Assembly (NCBI RefSeq): GCF_001051235.1
Contig: NZ_CBTJ020000054.1
Span: forward strand, 1 to 64,000
Length of the DNA: 64,000 nt
Origin: Candidatus Competibacter denitrificans Run_A_D11
GTDB taxonomy: Bacteria > Pseudomonadota > Gammaproteobacteria > Competibacterales > Competibacteraceae
Direction of reading: 5' to 3'
Shown here: positions 36,045-43,618 of the stretch, one piece after another
How positions within the stretch are numbered: the first letter of the stretch is position 1
Layout: each line of letters begins with the position of its first letter
The notes under the pieces: model-generated
What the model saw: only the letters and a program-made list of their open reading frames with translations
The model's database searches: none
What the model was told of the DNA's origin: nothing
Made by a program: the position numbers and the translations under genes

Positions 36045-38348
36045 ATGACTGATACCCCCTTCCACCTCTTTGGCATCCGCCATCACGGGCCGGGTTGCGC
36101 CCGCAGCCTGATCCAGGCATTGGAGCATTTGCAGCCGGATTGTCTGTTGATCGAAGGCCCGCTGGAAGGCGAGGCGGTGTTGCCGCTGATGGCCGATGCC
36201 GATCTGGAGCCGCCGGTCGCGCTGCTGGTTTACAACCCGGACGATTCACGACAAGCGGCGTTTTATCCCTTCGCGGTGTTTTCGCCGGAATGGAACGCGC
36301 TGCATTACGGTCTGGCGCACGGCATCCCGACCCGCTTTATCGATTTACCGATGGCACATCAGTTCGCTCTCGCGCCGTCGGAGCCGGAAGTTATTGCAGC
36401 GGATGAGATCAAAGCGGACGACAACTCGGCGGGCGCGGTGAATCAAGCCGAGACCGGGGTCGAACCCAGCGAAACGCCAGAAACCGATCCTCGACTCGAT
36501 CCGCTCGACTGGCTGGGCCGCGCCGCCGGTTATGGCGACGGCGAAAGCTGGTGGAATCATCTGGTCGAGGAACGCGGCGACAGTCTGGAATTATTCGCAG
36601 CGATCCGCGAGGCAATGACCACGGTGCGCGCCGAAACGCCCGGCCCGGAACGCTCGGCGGCGGCGCAACAGCGGGAAGCCTTGCGCGAAGCCCACATGCG
36701 GAAATCCCTGCGGCAGGCGCAGAAAGACGGCTTTACCCGCATCGCGGTGGTTTGCGGCGCGTGGCACGTTCCCTCGCTGGCCGAAATGCCGTCCGCCAAA
36801 GCCGATAACGACCTGCTCAAAGGCTTGCCTCGCGCCAAAGTCGCCGCCACCTGGGCGCCGTGGTCGTATCGCAATCTGAGCAGCGCCAGCGGTTACGGTG
36901 CGGGCGTGACCTCGCCCGGCTGGTACGAACATCTGTGGAAGGCGCAACCGGCACAACGAGCGGTCGGCTGGCTATCGCGGGCGGCGCGCTTGTTCCGCGA
37001 AGAAGGACTGGATTGCTCGTCGGCCCATATCATCGAAGCGGTGCGGCTGGCCGAAACGCTAGCGGCGTTGCGCGAGCGTCCGCAAGCCGGTTTGGACGAA
37101 CTCAACGAAGCCTTGCAGACCGTGGTCTGTCTGGGCGATGCCGCCCTGATGCGGTTGATCGAGCGGGCGCTGATCGTCGGGGATCGGCTGGGCCGCATTC
37201 CCGCCAGTGCGCCGGTGGTGCCGTTGCAGCACGATCTGACGCAACAGCAAAAACGCTGGCGTTTGAAAGTCGAAGCGGTGGACCGGACGCTTGATCTCGA
37301 TTTGCGCGAGGCCAACGATCTGGCGCGTAGTCATCTCTTGCATCGCTTGAATCTGCTCGACATCCGCTGGGGCAGGCCGCAACAAACCGGGCGCAGTGCG
37401 AAAGGCAGTTTTCACGAATTGTGGACGCTGCAATGGCAACCGGAACTGGCGATGGCAGTGATCGAAGCCAGCCGCTGGGGCAATACCGTCGCGGACGCCG
37501 CCACCGCCAAAGCGGTCGATCAGGCCCGGACACTGACCGCGTTGCCGCCGCTGGCCGCATTGGTCAATCAAGTGTTGCTAGCCGATTTGCAAACCGCTAT
37601 CGGCCCGGTGACGCAGGCCCTGGAAGACCTCGCCGCTATCGCCAGCGATCTGGTGCAAGTGCTGGGCGCGATTCCGCCGCTGGTCAACGTGGCGCGTTAC
37701 GGCAATGTCCGGCAGACCGATGTCGGCATGGTCGAGCAGGTGCTTAAGGGCTTGATTCCACGGGCGGCGATTGGCCTGCCGGGCGCGTGTAGCGCGCTGG
37801 ATGATGACGCCGCGCAGACGCTGCGGGATGCTATCGCCGCCACCCATCAGGCGGTGCGCTTACTGGCCGATGAGACGTTGCGAGCCGCCTGGTTGCAGGC
37901 GCTGGAACGGGTGGCGCTGTTGCCGAATGCCCACGGGCTGGTCTGCGGGCTGGCGGCGCGGCTGTTGTTCGATGAGCAGGCCGCCTCTGTGGAAGGCACC
38001 GCGCTGCACATGAGTCAGGCCCTCTCGCCCGGCCATGAACCGGCGCTGGCGGCGGCCTGGCTGGAAGGTTTTCTGAATCAAAGCGGGTTGGTGTTGCTGC
38101 ATGACGGTCAATTGTGGGCGCTGGTGGATGGCTGGCTGACGACTCTGACCGAAGAACGTTTCCGGCAGATTCTGCCGATGCTGCGCCGAGCTTTTTCCGG
38201 CTTCAGCGCCCCGGAACGTCGCCAACTGGGTGAACGCGCCGCCCGACCGGATAACCCGCTTGTACCCAGCGGCGCGCTGCCGGATTGGGATAACGAGCGG
38301 GCTGAACGGGTGTTGCCGCTGTTCCGTCAACTGTTGGGAGTCGGCTGA
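36045..38348 (+). CDS. DUF5682-type protein of the MoxR-VWA cassette
   Basis: The 767-residue protein matches the family annotated DUF5682, which accompanies MoxR/VWA/SWIM genes. Its N-terminal 260 residues show two GX2H motifs, GIRH (10-13, in LFGIRHHGPGCAR) and GAWH (238-241, in VVCGAWHVPSL), plus a conserved-looking acidic site LLIEGP (Glu37). Paired GX2H motifs with a Glu are the mark of the TIKI/TraB/ChaN/erythromycin-esterase-like fold, so a hydrolase-like activity is possible. The remainder is helical and Ala-rich. It overlaps the VWA gene by 1 bp (TGATG). It begins after the AT-rich insert with its own GGAG site. Confidence 0.75.
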   Translation: MTDTPFHLFGIRHHGPGCARSLIQALEHLQPDCLLIEGPLEGEAVLPLMADADLEPPVALLVYNPDDSRQAAFYPFAVFSPEWNALHYGLAHGIPTRFIDLPMAHQFALAPSEPEVIAADEIKADDNSAGAVNQAETGVEPSETPETDPRLDPLDWLGRAAGYGDGESWWNHLVEERGDSLELFAAIREAMTTVRAETPGPERSAAAQQREALREAHMRKSLRQAQKDGFTRIAVVCGAWHVPSLAEMPSAKADNDLLKGLPRAKVAATWAPWSYRNLSSASGYGAGVTSPGWYEHLWKAQPAQRAVGWLSRAARLFREEGLDCSSAHIIEAVRLAETLAALRERPQAGLDELNEALQTVVCLGDAALMRLIERALIVGDRLGRIPASAPVVPLQHDLTQQQKRWRLKVEAVDRTLDLDLREANDLARSHLLHRLNLLDIRWGRPQQTGRSAKGSFHELWTLQWQPELAMAVIEASRWGNTVADAATAKAVDQARTLTALPPLAALVNQVLLADLQTAIGPVTQALEDLAAIASDLVQVLGAIPPLVNVARYGNVRQTDVGMVEQVLKGLIPRAAIGLPGACSALDDDAAQTLRDAIAATHQAVRLLADETLRAAWLQALERVALLPNAHGLVCGLAARLLFDEQAASVEGTALHMSQALSPGHEPALAAAWLEGFLNQSGLVLLHDGQLWALVDGWLTTLTEERFRQILPMLRRAFSGFSAPERRQLGERAARPDNPLVPSGALPDWDNERAERVLPLFRQLLGVG

Positions 38349-39526
38349 TGAATCCCCCCTCTTCTGCGAACGAAACCCGCTTGCAACGCTGGCGGCTGGT
38401 CTTGGGTGAGCCAGCCCAGGATGCCTGCGGCGCGCTGTTGACCGGCGAGGATTTGAGCATCGACCGTGCTCTGACCGCGCTGTATGACGCCGACGGCCCC
38501 GGTGGCTTGCGCGGCGGCAGTGGCGCGTCGTCACCGCGTGTCGCCCGCTGGCTGGACGACATCCGCCGCTATTTTCCGGCGTCGGTGGTACAGGTGATGC
38601 AGAAAGACGCCTTCGAGCGGCTGGATTTGAAGAGCATGTTGTTCCAGCCGGAAATGCTGCAAGCGGTGCAACCGGACGTGCATCTGGTGGCGACGCTGAT
38701 GTCCCTGCGCGGGATCATTCCGGCCAAAACCCGCGATACCGCTCGGCTTGTCGTCCGCAAGGTGGTCGATGCGCTGATGAAGAAATTGGAAGAACCGATG
38801 CGCAGCGCGGTCACTGGCGCATTGAATCGAGCCGAGCGCAACCGTCGCCCGCGCCATGCCGAAATCGACTGGGGGCGGACGATTCGCGCCAATCTGCGGC
38901 ACTGGCAGGAAGAACATCAAAGCATTATCCCCGAAACGCTGGTCGGTTATGGGCGCAAGGCGCGGCGCACCCAGCGCGAGGTGATTCTGTGCATCGATCA
39001 GAGCGGCTCAATGGCGTCCTCGGTGGTGTATTCCAGCATCTTCGGCGCGGTGATGGCCTCGCTGCCCGCCGTGAAAACCCATCTGGTGGTGTTCGATACC
39101 GCCGTGGTCGATCTGACCGAGCAACTGGACGATCCGGTCGAAGTGCTGTTCGGTGTGCAACTGGGTGGCGGCACCGACATCAACCGGGCGGTCGGTTATT
39201 GTCAGGGGCTGGTGCGCGAGCCGCGCAACACCATTCTGGTGCTGATTTCGGATTTGTACGAAGGCGGGGTCGAGAAGAATCTGTTGCAGCGAGCCAGCGA
39301 ACTGGTGCAATCCGGCGTGCAGTTCATTGCCCTGCTGGCGCTCAGCGACGAAGGCGCGCCCTCCTACGATCGCCAACTTGCGGCGAAACTGGCGGCGCTC
39401 GGCGTACCGTCGTTTGCCTGCACACCGGATCAGTTTCCGGCGTTGATGGCTGCGGCTATTAAGCGCGAGGACATTGCGCTATGGGCAGCGGGGCAGAATA
39501 TTGTGACGGCCAGGGCGGAGGGGTGA
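38348..39526 (+). CDS. VWA-domain protein, MoxR partner
   Basis: The 392-residue protein ends in a von Willebrand factor A domain with a complete metal-ion site: Asp217-x-Ser219-x-Ser221 (DQSGSM), Thr276 (GGTDI) and Asp302 (ISDLYEGG). The N-terminal 200 residues are helical, with a basic stretch NRAERNRRPRH. VWA proteins of this kind bind MoxR-type ATPases, so this is the likely partner of the gene at 33014. It overlaps DUF5682 by 1 bp and closes the set. Integron cassettes begin 61 bp after its stop. Confidence 0.88.
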   Translation: MNPPSSANETRLQRWRLVLGEPAQDACGALLTGEDLSIDRALTALYDADGPGGLRGGSGASSPRVARWLDDIRRYFPASVVQVMQKDAFERLDLKSMLFQPEMLQAVQPDVHLVATLMSLRGIIPAKTRDTARLVVRKVVDALMKKLEEPMRSAVTGALNRAERNRRPRHAEIDWGRTIRANLRHWQEEHQSIIPETLVGYGRKARRTQREVILCIDQSGSMASSVVYSSIFGAVMASLPAVKTHLVVFDTAVVDLTEQLDDPVEVLFGVQLGGGTDINRAVGYCQGLVREPRNTILVLISDLYEGGVEKNLLQRASELVQSGVQFIALLALSDEGAPSYDRQLAAKLAALGVPSFACTPDQFPALMAAAIKREDIALWAAGQNIVTARAEG

Positions 39527-39616
39527 GAGGCTTCGCCGCTGTATAATTCCACCCTGGTTAAGTTATGCAGAGCCGTATAATCATTTGTTAGACGGAAGCA
39601 ATAGCGCTGAGGATCA

Positions 39617-40548
39617 ATAATAAAAAAAATAGATGAAATTATCATAGATAATACCTTAAAAAATGCAATTAGTGCATATAAAGATTTAATTAAAAATGCT
39701 TTCAATAACAAAAATGTATCAATTTATGCGATAGGTTCTATATCATTAAATGATTACTATGTTGGTAAAAGTGACTTTGATTTTATAACAATAAAAGATG
39801 ATTTATGGGGAAATAGTGATAAACAAATTTTAATCAAAATACATGAAGAAATATCAACAAATTTTAATCAAATCAATTTCGATGGTGTCTATTTAAATTA
39901 TAAACAATTGCTTATAAAGTCCGAATTACTAAATGATAATCCATGGTATTTAGAAAATAATTTTTATACTAATAATAGTTATATAGTTAATCCTATTACA
40001 TGGAAATACTTAAAAGAAACAGCAATATGTGTTTATGGATTAAATGATTTAAATGTAAAAATTACTAATAATGATGTAATTAAATACTGCCATGAAAATA
40101 TTAACACATATTGGAAGAATTGGGTAAATCAGACGGAAAAGTCAGCTGTTCATAATTTAAGTGAATTAACAGCTATCATTGAATGGGGTGTTTTAGGTAT
40201 AACTCGCCTTCATGCAACTATTTTTACAGGGAAAATTATTTCTAAACTTGATGCAGGATTTTATGCAAAAAATATATTTGTAGGAGTTACGCAGTTGAAA
40301 TTCTAAGTGATTGATTAATAGAAGATTTCTGTTGTCTGCTGCACAGGTCGATTTCTTTTAAAATCAGAGCGTTAGAGACCCAACTGCGTAACTCCTAATT
40401 TGATAAAAAATGGAATAAAGTGCTAGATTTTGCAATAAATATTAGGAAATTTAATACTATATATATAGAAAATATAGAAGAAATAAAAAATCAAACAATT
40501 GAATATATGAAAATGATAATTATAAAATGTAATAAAATAAACGTCTAA
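39617..40548 (+). pseudogene. aadA-like nucleotidyltransferase cassette gene, broken by a MITE
   Basis: The frame from 39617 encodes a nucleotidyltransferase: YAIGSISLNDYYVGKSDFDF is the GS-x(n)-DxD active-site pattern, and EWGVLGITRLHATIFTGKI plus FDKKWNKVLDFAINIRK match the C-terminal helical domain of AadA-type aminoglycoside adenylyltransferases. The MITE at 40281-40397 splits this C-terminal domain and introduces a stop at 40304-40306; the original frame resumes after it and ends at TAA 40546-40548, inside the attC. There is no ATG at the expected start; the first codons are ATA ATA after a GAGGATC site. Both changes suggest an inactive gene. It is very AT-rich. Confidence 0.75.
40281..40397. 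mobile_element. 117-bp MITE, copy 2
   Basis: It has the same 17-bp terminal inverted repeats as copy 1 (TAGGAGTTACGCAGTTG and complement), the same length, and about 93 percent identity by hand count. It is flanked by the 5-bp target duplication ATTTG (40276-40280 and 40398-40402). Removing the element and one duplication copy restores the reading frame of the aadA-like gene, which confirms the boundaries. Confidence 0.95.
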
Positions 40549-40603
40549 CAACTGGTTCAACTTGACAAATACTTCGTATTTGCAAGTTAACCAAATGTTA
40601 GGC
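40543..40603 (+). other. attC recombination site of cassette 1
   Basis: This 61-bp imperfect palindrome starts with R'' GTCTAAC (40543-40549) and ends with R' GTTAGGC (40597-40603). Inside, CTGGTT pairs with AACCAA, then CTTG, an unpaired A, and CAAATAC pair with GTATTTG and CAAG around a TTC loop. The extrahelical base and paired arms are the features integron integrase recognises on the folded strand. Confidence 0.88.
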
Positions 40604-40646
40604 TTGACATGAAATTTTCTTCACGACCCTTTTCAGGATTTATGGC

Positions 40647-40991
40647 ATGACAGCATTCCGCGCTTTGCTTATCACGATTCTTCTCTCACTCTCTATCTAT
40701 ACACTCAAAGTGGGTTCCATGCATGGATGGAATTTATTGCCAATTTTCTTTGGTGATATTTTCGCCCTGAATTGGCCTGGACAGTTCAATTACGATTTCA
40801 CTCTAATGCTGACTCTATCTTCTCTTTGGACAATGTGGAGAAATCGTTTCTCTGCTCAAGGAATCGGCTTGGGTATGCTTGCCTTGATGGGTGGCAGCCT
40901 GTTTCTTTCTACGTATTTGCTCTATTTGACGTTCAAATGTCGTGCAGATATGAAGCAAGTGCTCCTCGGAGGAAATGTCAGTCAAGCCTAA
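40647..40991 (+). CDS. Small membrane protein encoded in an integron cassette
   Basis: This 114-residue protein has three or four hydrophobic segments: ALLITILLSLSIYTLKVG near 5-22, LLPIFFGDIFALNWPGQFN near 30-48, a helix from FTLMLTLSSLWTMW near 52-66 and GLGMLALMGGSLFLSTYLLYL near 74-94. It resembles small unassigned membrane proteins that I associate with integron cassettes, with no known function. Its stop codon lies inside the attC start GCCTAAC (40986-40992), a compact arrangement normal for cassettes. No promoter is evident within the cassette. Confidence 0.65.
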   Translation: MTAFRALLITILLSLSIYTLKVGSMHGWNLLPIFFGDIFALNWPGQFNYDFTLMLTLSSLWTMWRNRFSAQGIGLGMLALMGGSLFLSTYLLYLTFKCRADMKQVLLGGNVSQA

Positions 40992-41051
40992 CCTAACCAG
41001 TTGCTCAAGCCGATGTTGCTGCACAGCGCGGTTTAATTCAGGTGTATAGAC
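40986..41051 (+). other. Degraded attC site of cassette 2
   Basis: R'' GCCTAAC (40986-40992) complements the cassette start TTAGGC. CAAGCCG later pairs with CGCGGTTT across a loop with TGT/ACA ends, as in an attC. The right end reads GTATAGAC instead of the needed GTTRRRY, so the last core site is probably damaged and this end may no longer recombine. Confidence 0.6.
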
Positions 41052-41436
41052 TCGCTTAGCGACCTTTGGATTAGCCCTGTTACAGGCGAAGAAACTACTC
41101 GATGCCCTTGGAAGCCACCCGATTACCCACATCTTTTTATATTTTACAATCAATTGGTTGTGATGATTTAGTGCGGTTGTCAGCCGCCAAGAACCCTCGC
41201 TTGTGCAGGTGTTCCTAAAGGGTTTACTGATTTTCAGTGTCTTGATCTGCTCCGAGTTACCTGGAATCGCTTCAATGTCAATCCGATGATGGTCGGTAAT
41301 ATGTTGATTTATAAAATATAAATTCAAAGCAATACTAAGCGTCACGTAACATTTTGAGTATAAAGATAAAAAAGATGTGAGTCGCCTGATCACTGATTTC
41401 CAGAAAAAGCTCTGTTTAGAGAGATTGAAAAAGAGC
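41052..41436. other. Intergenic stretch, no gene seen
   Basis: AT-rich sequence between the last attC and a promoter at 41437. Open frames here are short and show no family pattern. It may be further eroded cassette sequence, but I see no core sites in it. Confidence 0.4.
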
Positions 41437-41464
41437 TTGACTTTCCATTTTTTAGGTCTACACT
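41437..41464 (+). promoter_or_regulatory. Putative sigma-70 promoter
   Basis: TTGACT (41437-41442), a 16-bp spacer and TACACT (41459-41464) match the -35 and -10 elements at five and four of six positions (consensus TTGACA and TATAAT). The predicted start is about 41471, just before the small frame and hairpins that end in the terminator at 41631. Confidence 0.55.
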
Positions 41465-41473
41465 CCGCACCCC

Positions 41474-41575
41474 ATGAACAAAAGCCATCGCAACTTCAAC
41501 CGCTTATCAGCTATCGGCCGACCAAGATCGGCGGCGCTGCCTTGTGCGCTAACGATAGATCGGATGCAGACCTGA
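41474..41575 (+). CDS. Possible 33-residue leader peptide
   Basis: ATG 41474 opens a 33-codon frame starting MNKSHRNFNRLSAIGRPR and ending ALTIDRMQT, 3 bp after the predicted transcription start, so it would be translated nearly leaderless. It is basic and has no run of a single amino acid as in classical attenuators. It may be chance; it is recorded because of its place between promoter and hairpins. Confidence 0.25.
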   Translation: MNKSHRNFNRLSAIGRPRSAALPCALTIDRMQT

Positions 41576-41630
41576 CGAGACTATAAGCTCGGAAGGTCTG
41601 CGTGAGGCGGCCTTCCGAGCGGGATTACCT

Positions 41631-41665
41631 AACCCCGGTCGGCGGCGAGCCTACCGGGGTTTTTT
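41631..41665 (+). terminator. Intrinsic terminator
   Basis: AACCCCGGT (41631-41639) pairs perfectly with ACCGGGGTT (41653-41661), loop of 13 nt, followed by a run of T to 41665. It is a strong rho-independent terminator closing the unit that starts at about 41471. Confidence 0.85.
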
Positions 41666-41834
41666 GTTGTCTGCGTTTTTGTCTGACGCGCGGCGGAACG
41701 ATTTTGAAATCCCCGTCGGCAAAGCTCGAAACCAACCTGTCGCCGCACAGCGAGTCCGGTTCTGGATACCGGTTCGGCGCGCCAACGCTACCCATTGCAC
41801 GGTGTGTGTCGGGCGGATTTGATGGGACTTCGAG

Positions 41835-41910
41835 GAAAAAGTAGCTCAATCGGTAGAGCATCTGATTTGTAATCAGACGGTAGGGGGTTCGATTCCCTCC
41901 TTTTTCTCCA
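41835..41910 (+). tRNA. tRNA-Thr (anticodon TGT)
   Basis: The 76 bases fold as a standard tRNA: acceptor GAAAAAG with CTTTTTC, D-arm GCTC/GAGC, anticodon stem TCTGA/TCAGA with loop TTTGTAA, T-arm GGGGG-TTCGATT-CCCTC, discriminator T and an encoded CCA at 41908-41910. The anticodon TGT reads ACA threonine codons. It is a single tRNA gene, not in a cluster. Confidence 0.97.
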
Positions 41911-42364
41911 TGGTAAGCCTTGAAACGGCTCGCGGTTCGACTCCGCCTCATAGCAGTACCCCCGGGAGCCACCCCGGTGGGCGGTAGCGTATCCGGCGCT
42001 TCGGCATCGGAAGCGTGACCGACCCACAGCGCTCGTGCAGTCTTGCACGGCGTGGATCGCGCCGGGAACGTGAGCGGCCAACCGAACGCAGTTTAGCTCA
42101 ACAAGGACGCTGGCCACTGCGTGAGGTCCGTCGTTCATCGACCTGGCATCGACCCGCCGTCCGCTGCGTGGGCGTGGGGTGGTACCCACTCATTCAACTG
42201 TTTCGATGTTTTCTTTCAACGACAACCGGCAGGGACAAGACGGAATGACATCCTGACGCTCGGCAGTGGCGGGCCGGAAACGGTGCCGACAGCAACACGC
42301 CACGCTTATCCGCCAGATGTTGGCGGAACAGGAAGCTTAAATAATCTTCATAAGGAGAATCAAG
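41911..42364. other. 454-bp intergenic region with GC-rich inverted repeats
   Basis: No gene is supported between the tRNA and the slipin gene. It has several short GC-rich palindromes, such as GTGCAGTCTTGCAC around 42036-42049, and a T-arm-like piece at 41932-41946 with no matching 5' half. The last 35 bp hold AAGGAG, the ribosome site of the slipin gene. Confidence 0.5.
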
Positions 42365-43513
42365 ATGTTCGGTTACAAGCGTATCGTGATTGCCCAGAAC
42401 GAGCGTGGGCTGCATTTCTATGATCAGCGGCTAATCACCATCCTGGAGCCGGGAATTTACCGCTGGCTCGACCCGCAGAACCGCCACGGGGTGCAGCGTT
42501 ACGACCTGACCGTGGCCGAGTTCGAGCACCCGTGGCTGGATGTGCTGTTAAAGACTGATGCCGCGTTGGTGGAGCGCCATTTCCAGGTGGTGGAAACCAG
42601 CGACCAGCAGGTCGGCCTGATTTACAAGAGCGGTCGGCTGAACGGTGTATTGCCGCCCGCGACCCGTCGGGTGTACTGGCGCGGGCCGGTCGAGGTGCGG
42701 GTGGAGTTGATCGACATCGCCACCGATTACACCTTGTCGCGGGCGCACACGGCCTTACTGGCGCGGCCGTCGGCGGCGCTGGCCAAGAGTCTGACGGGCC
42801 TGACTCAGGTCGCGGAGGTAGAGGATAACCACCTTGGCCTGTTGGTGGTGGACGGTGAACTGGTGCGCACGCTGCCGCCGGGTTTACACGCCTTCTGGCG
42901 GTTTAACCGCACCGTGAAGGTGGAAACGGTCGATTTGCGCTTGCAGACTGTGGAAGTGTCCGGCCAGGATATTCTGACCAAGGATAAGGTTAGCCTGCGG
43001 GTGAATCTGTCGGCGGTCTATCGCATCGCTGATCCGGTGAAGGCGCGGGCCGAACTGGGCAACATCAGCGAATACTTGTACCGGACGTTGCAATTCGGTC
43101 TGCGTCAGACCATCGGTTCACGCACGTTGGATGTGTTGCTGGGCGACAAGGACGAGCTGGATCAGGAAGTCTGGCGTTACGCGGCCGAGCGGGTGCGCTC
43201 GCACGGGTTGGAAGTCGAGACGGTCGGTTTGAAGGACGTGATCCTGCCGGGTGAGATGAAGGACATTCTCAACCAGGTGGTGCAGGCGGAGAAGGTGGCG
43301 CAGGCCAACGTTATCCGGCGGCGCGAGGAAACCGCCGCGACCCGTTCCTTGCTGAACACTGCCAAGCTCATGGAAGAGAATCCGCTGCTGTTGCGCTTGA
43401 AGGAACTGGAAGCGCTGGAGAAGGTGGTGGATAAGGTGGATCGGCTGACCGTGTTCGGCGGGCTGGACGGCGTGCTGAAGGACACGGTGCGCATCAACCT
43501 GCCGCCGCATTGA
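42365..43513 (+). CDS. Slipin / SPFH (band 7) family protein
   Basis: The 382-residue protein has an SPFH domain in the second half (VETVDLRLQTVEVSGQDILTKDKVSLRVNLSAVYRI, starting near residue 182), followed by a helical flotillin-like region EVETVGLKDVILPGEMKDILNQVVQAEK and an Ala/Glu-rich coiled segment. The N-terminal third repeats a related beta-rich pattern. Unlike classical slipins there is no hydrophobic hairpin at the N-terminus, so it may be cytoplasmic or peripheral. SPFH proteins scaffold membrane microdomains; its partner is unknown, and no NfeD-type gene lies beside it. AAGGAG precedes the ATG and a terminator follows. Confidence 0.8.
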   Translation: MFGYKRIVIAQNERGLHFYDQRLITILEPGIYRWLDPQNRHGVQRYDLTVAEFEHPWLDVLLKTDAALVERHFQVVETSDQQVGLIYKSGRLNGVLPPATRRVYWRGPVEVRVELIDIATDYTLSRAHTALLARPSAALAKSLTGLTQVAEVEDNHLGLLVVDGELVRTLPPGLHAFWRFNRTVKVETVDLRLQTVEVSGQDILTKDKVSLRVNLSAVYRIADPVKARAELGNISEYLYRTLQFGLRQTIGSRTLDVLLGDKDELDQEVWRYAAERVRSHGLEVETVGLKDVILPGEMKDILNQVVQAEKVAQANVIRRREETAATRSLLNTAKLMEENPLLLRLKELEALEKVVDKVDRLTVFGGLDGVLKDTVRINLPPH

Positions 43514-43530
43514 GCGGCGTGGTTTCAGGC

Positions 43531-43555
43531 CCGGCGGCAAGGCCGGTTTTTTTTT
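43531..43555 (+). terminator. Terminator of the slipin gene
   Basis: CCGGC (43531-43535) pairs with GCCGG (43542-43546), followed by nine T (43547-43555). It lies 18 bp after the slipin stop. Confidence 0.75.
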
Positions 43556-43562
43556 AGCCCGC

Positions 43563-43596
43563 AAAAAAACCAGGCGACCCGAAGGCCGCCTGGTTT
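43563..43596 (-). terminator. Terminator of the pnt operon
   Basis: AAACCAGGCG (43567-43576) pairs with CGCCTGGTTT (43587-43596). On the minus strand the stem is followed by a run of seven T (43563-43569 as A on the plus strand), so it terminates transcripts from pntB, 22 bp upstream. Confidence 0.8.
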
Positions 43597-43618
43597 CTAC
43601 TTTAAGCAGCCGAGGCTG

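Larger units (their letters stand above)
39588..41051 (+). mobile_element. Two integron gene cassettes without nearby integrase
   Basis: Cassette 1 begins TTAGAC at 39588 (within GTTAGAC, 39587-39593), and its attC begins with the exact complement GTCTAAC at 40543. Cassette 2 begins TTAGGC at 40598, and its attC begins with the complement GCCTAAC at 40986. This matched start/R'' rule is specific to integron cassettes. No integrase gene is in the window, so this is an attC cluster lacking an integrase, or the end of a longer array moved here. No convincing attI or attC is seen left of 39587 beyond the 7-bp core. Confidence 0.82.
41471..41665 (+). ncRNA. Putative small RNA or attenuated leader upstream of tRNA-Thr
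   Basis: Between a promoter and a strong terminator lies a transcript of about 195 nt. It contains a 10-bp hairpin (41587-41596 with 41611-41620, GCTCGGAAGG and complement) and then the terminator stem. Within it a 33-codon frame (41474-41575) could be a leader peptide. I do not recognise the RNA family; it is not 6S, tmRNA, RNase P or SRP RNA. tRNA-Thr begins 169 bp beyond the terminator. Confidence 0.4.

Noticed and set aside
39541..39587. Possible attC or attI left of cassette 1
   Set aside because: Only the 7-bp core GTTAGAC is present; the repeated GTATAAT pieces are direct, not inverted, so no fold is supported.
40815..41393. 192-codon frame on the minus strand over cassette 2 and beyond
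   Set aside because: No family pattern, crosses the attC site, and opposes a plausible cassette gene.
41932..41946. GCGGTTCGACTCCGC, a tRNA T-arm-like piece after tRNA-Thr
   Set aside because: No matching acceptor, D-arm or anticodon arm upstream and no CCA end; chance or an unreadable remnant.
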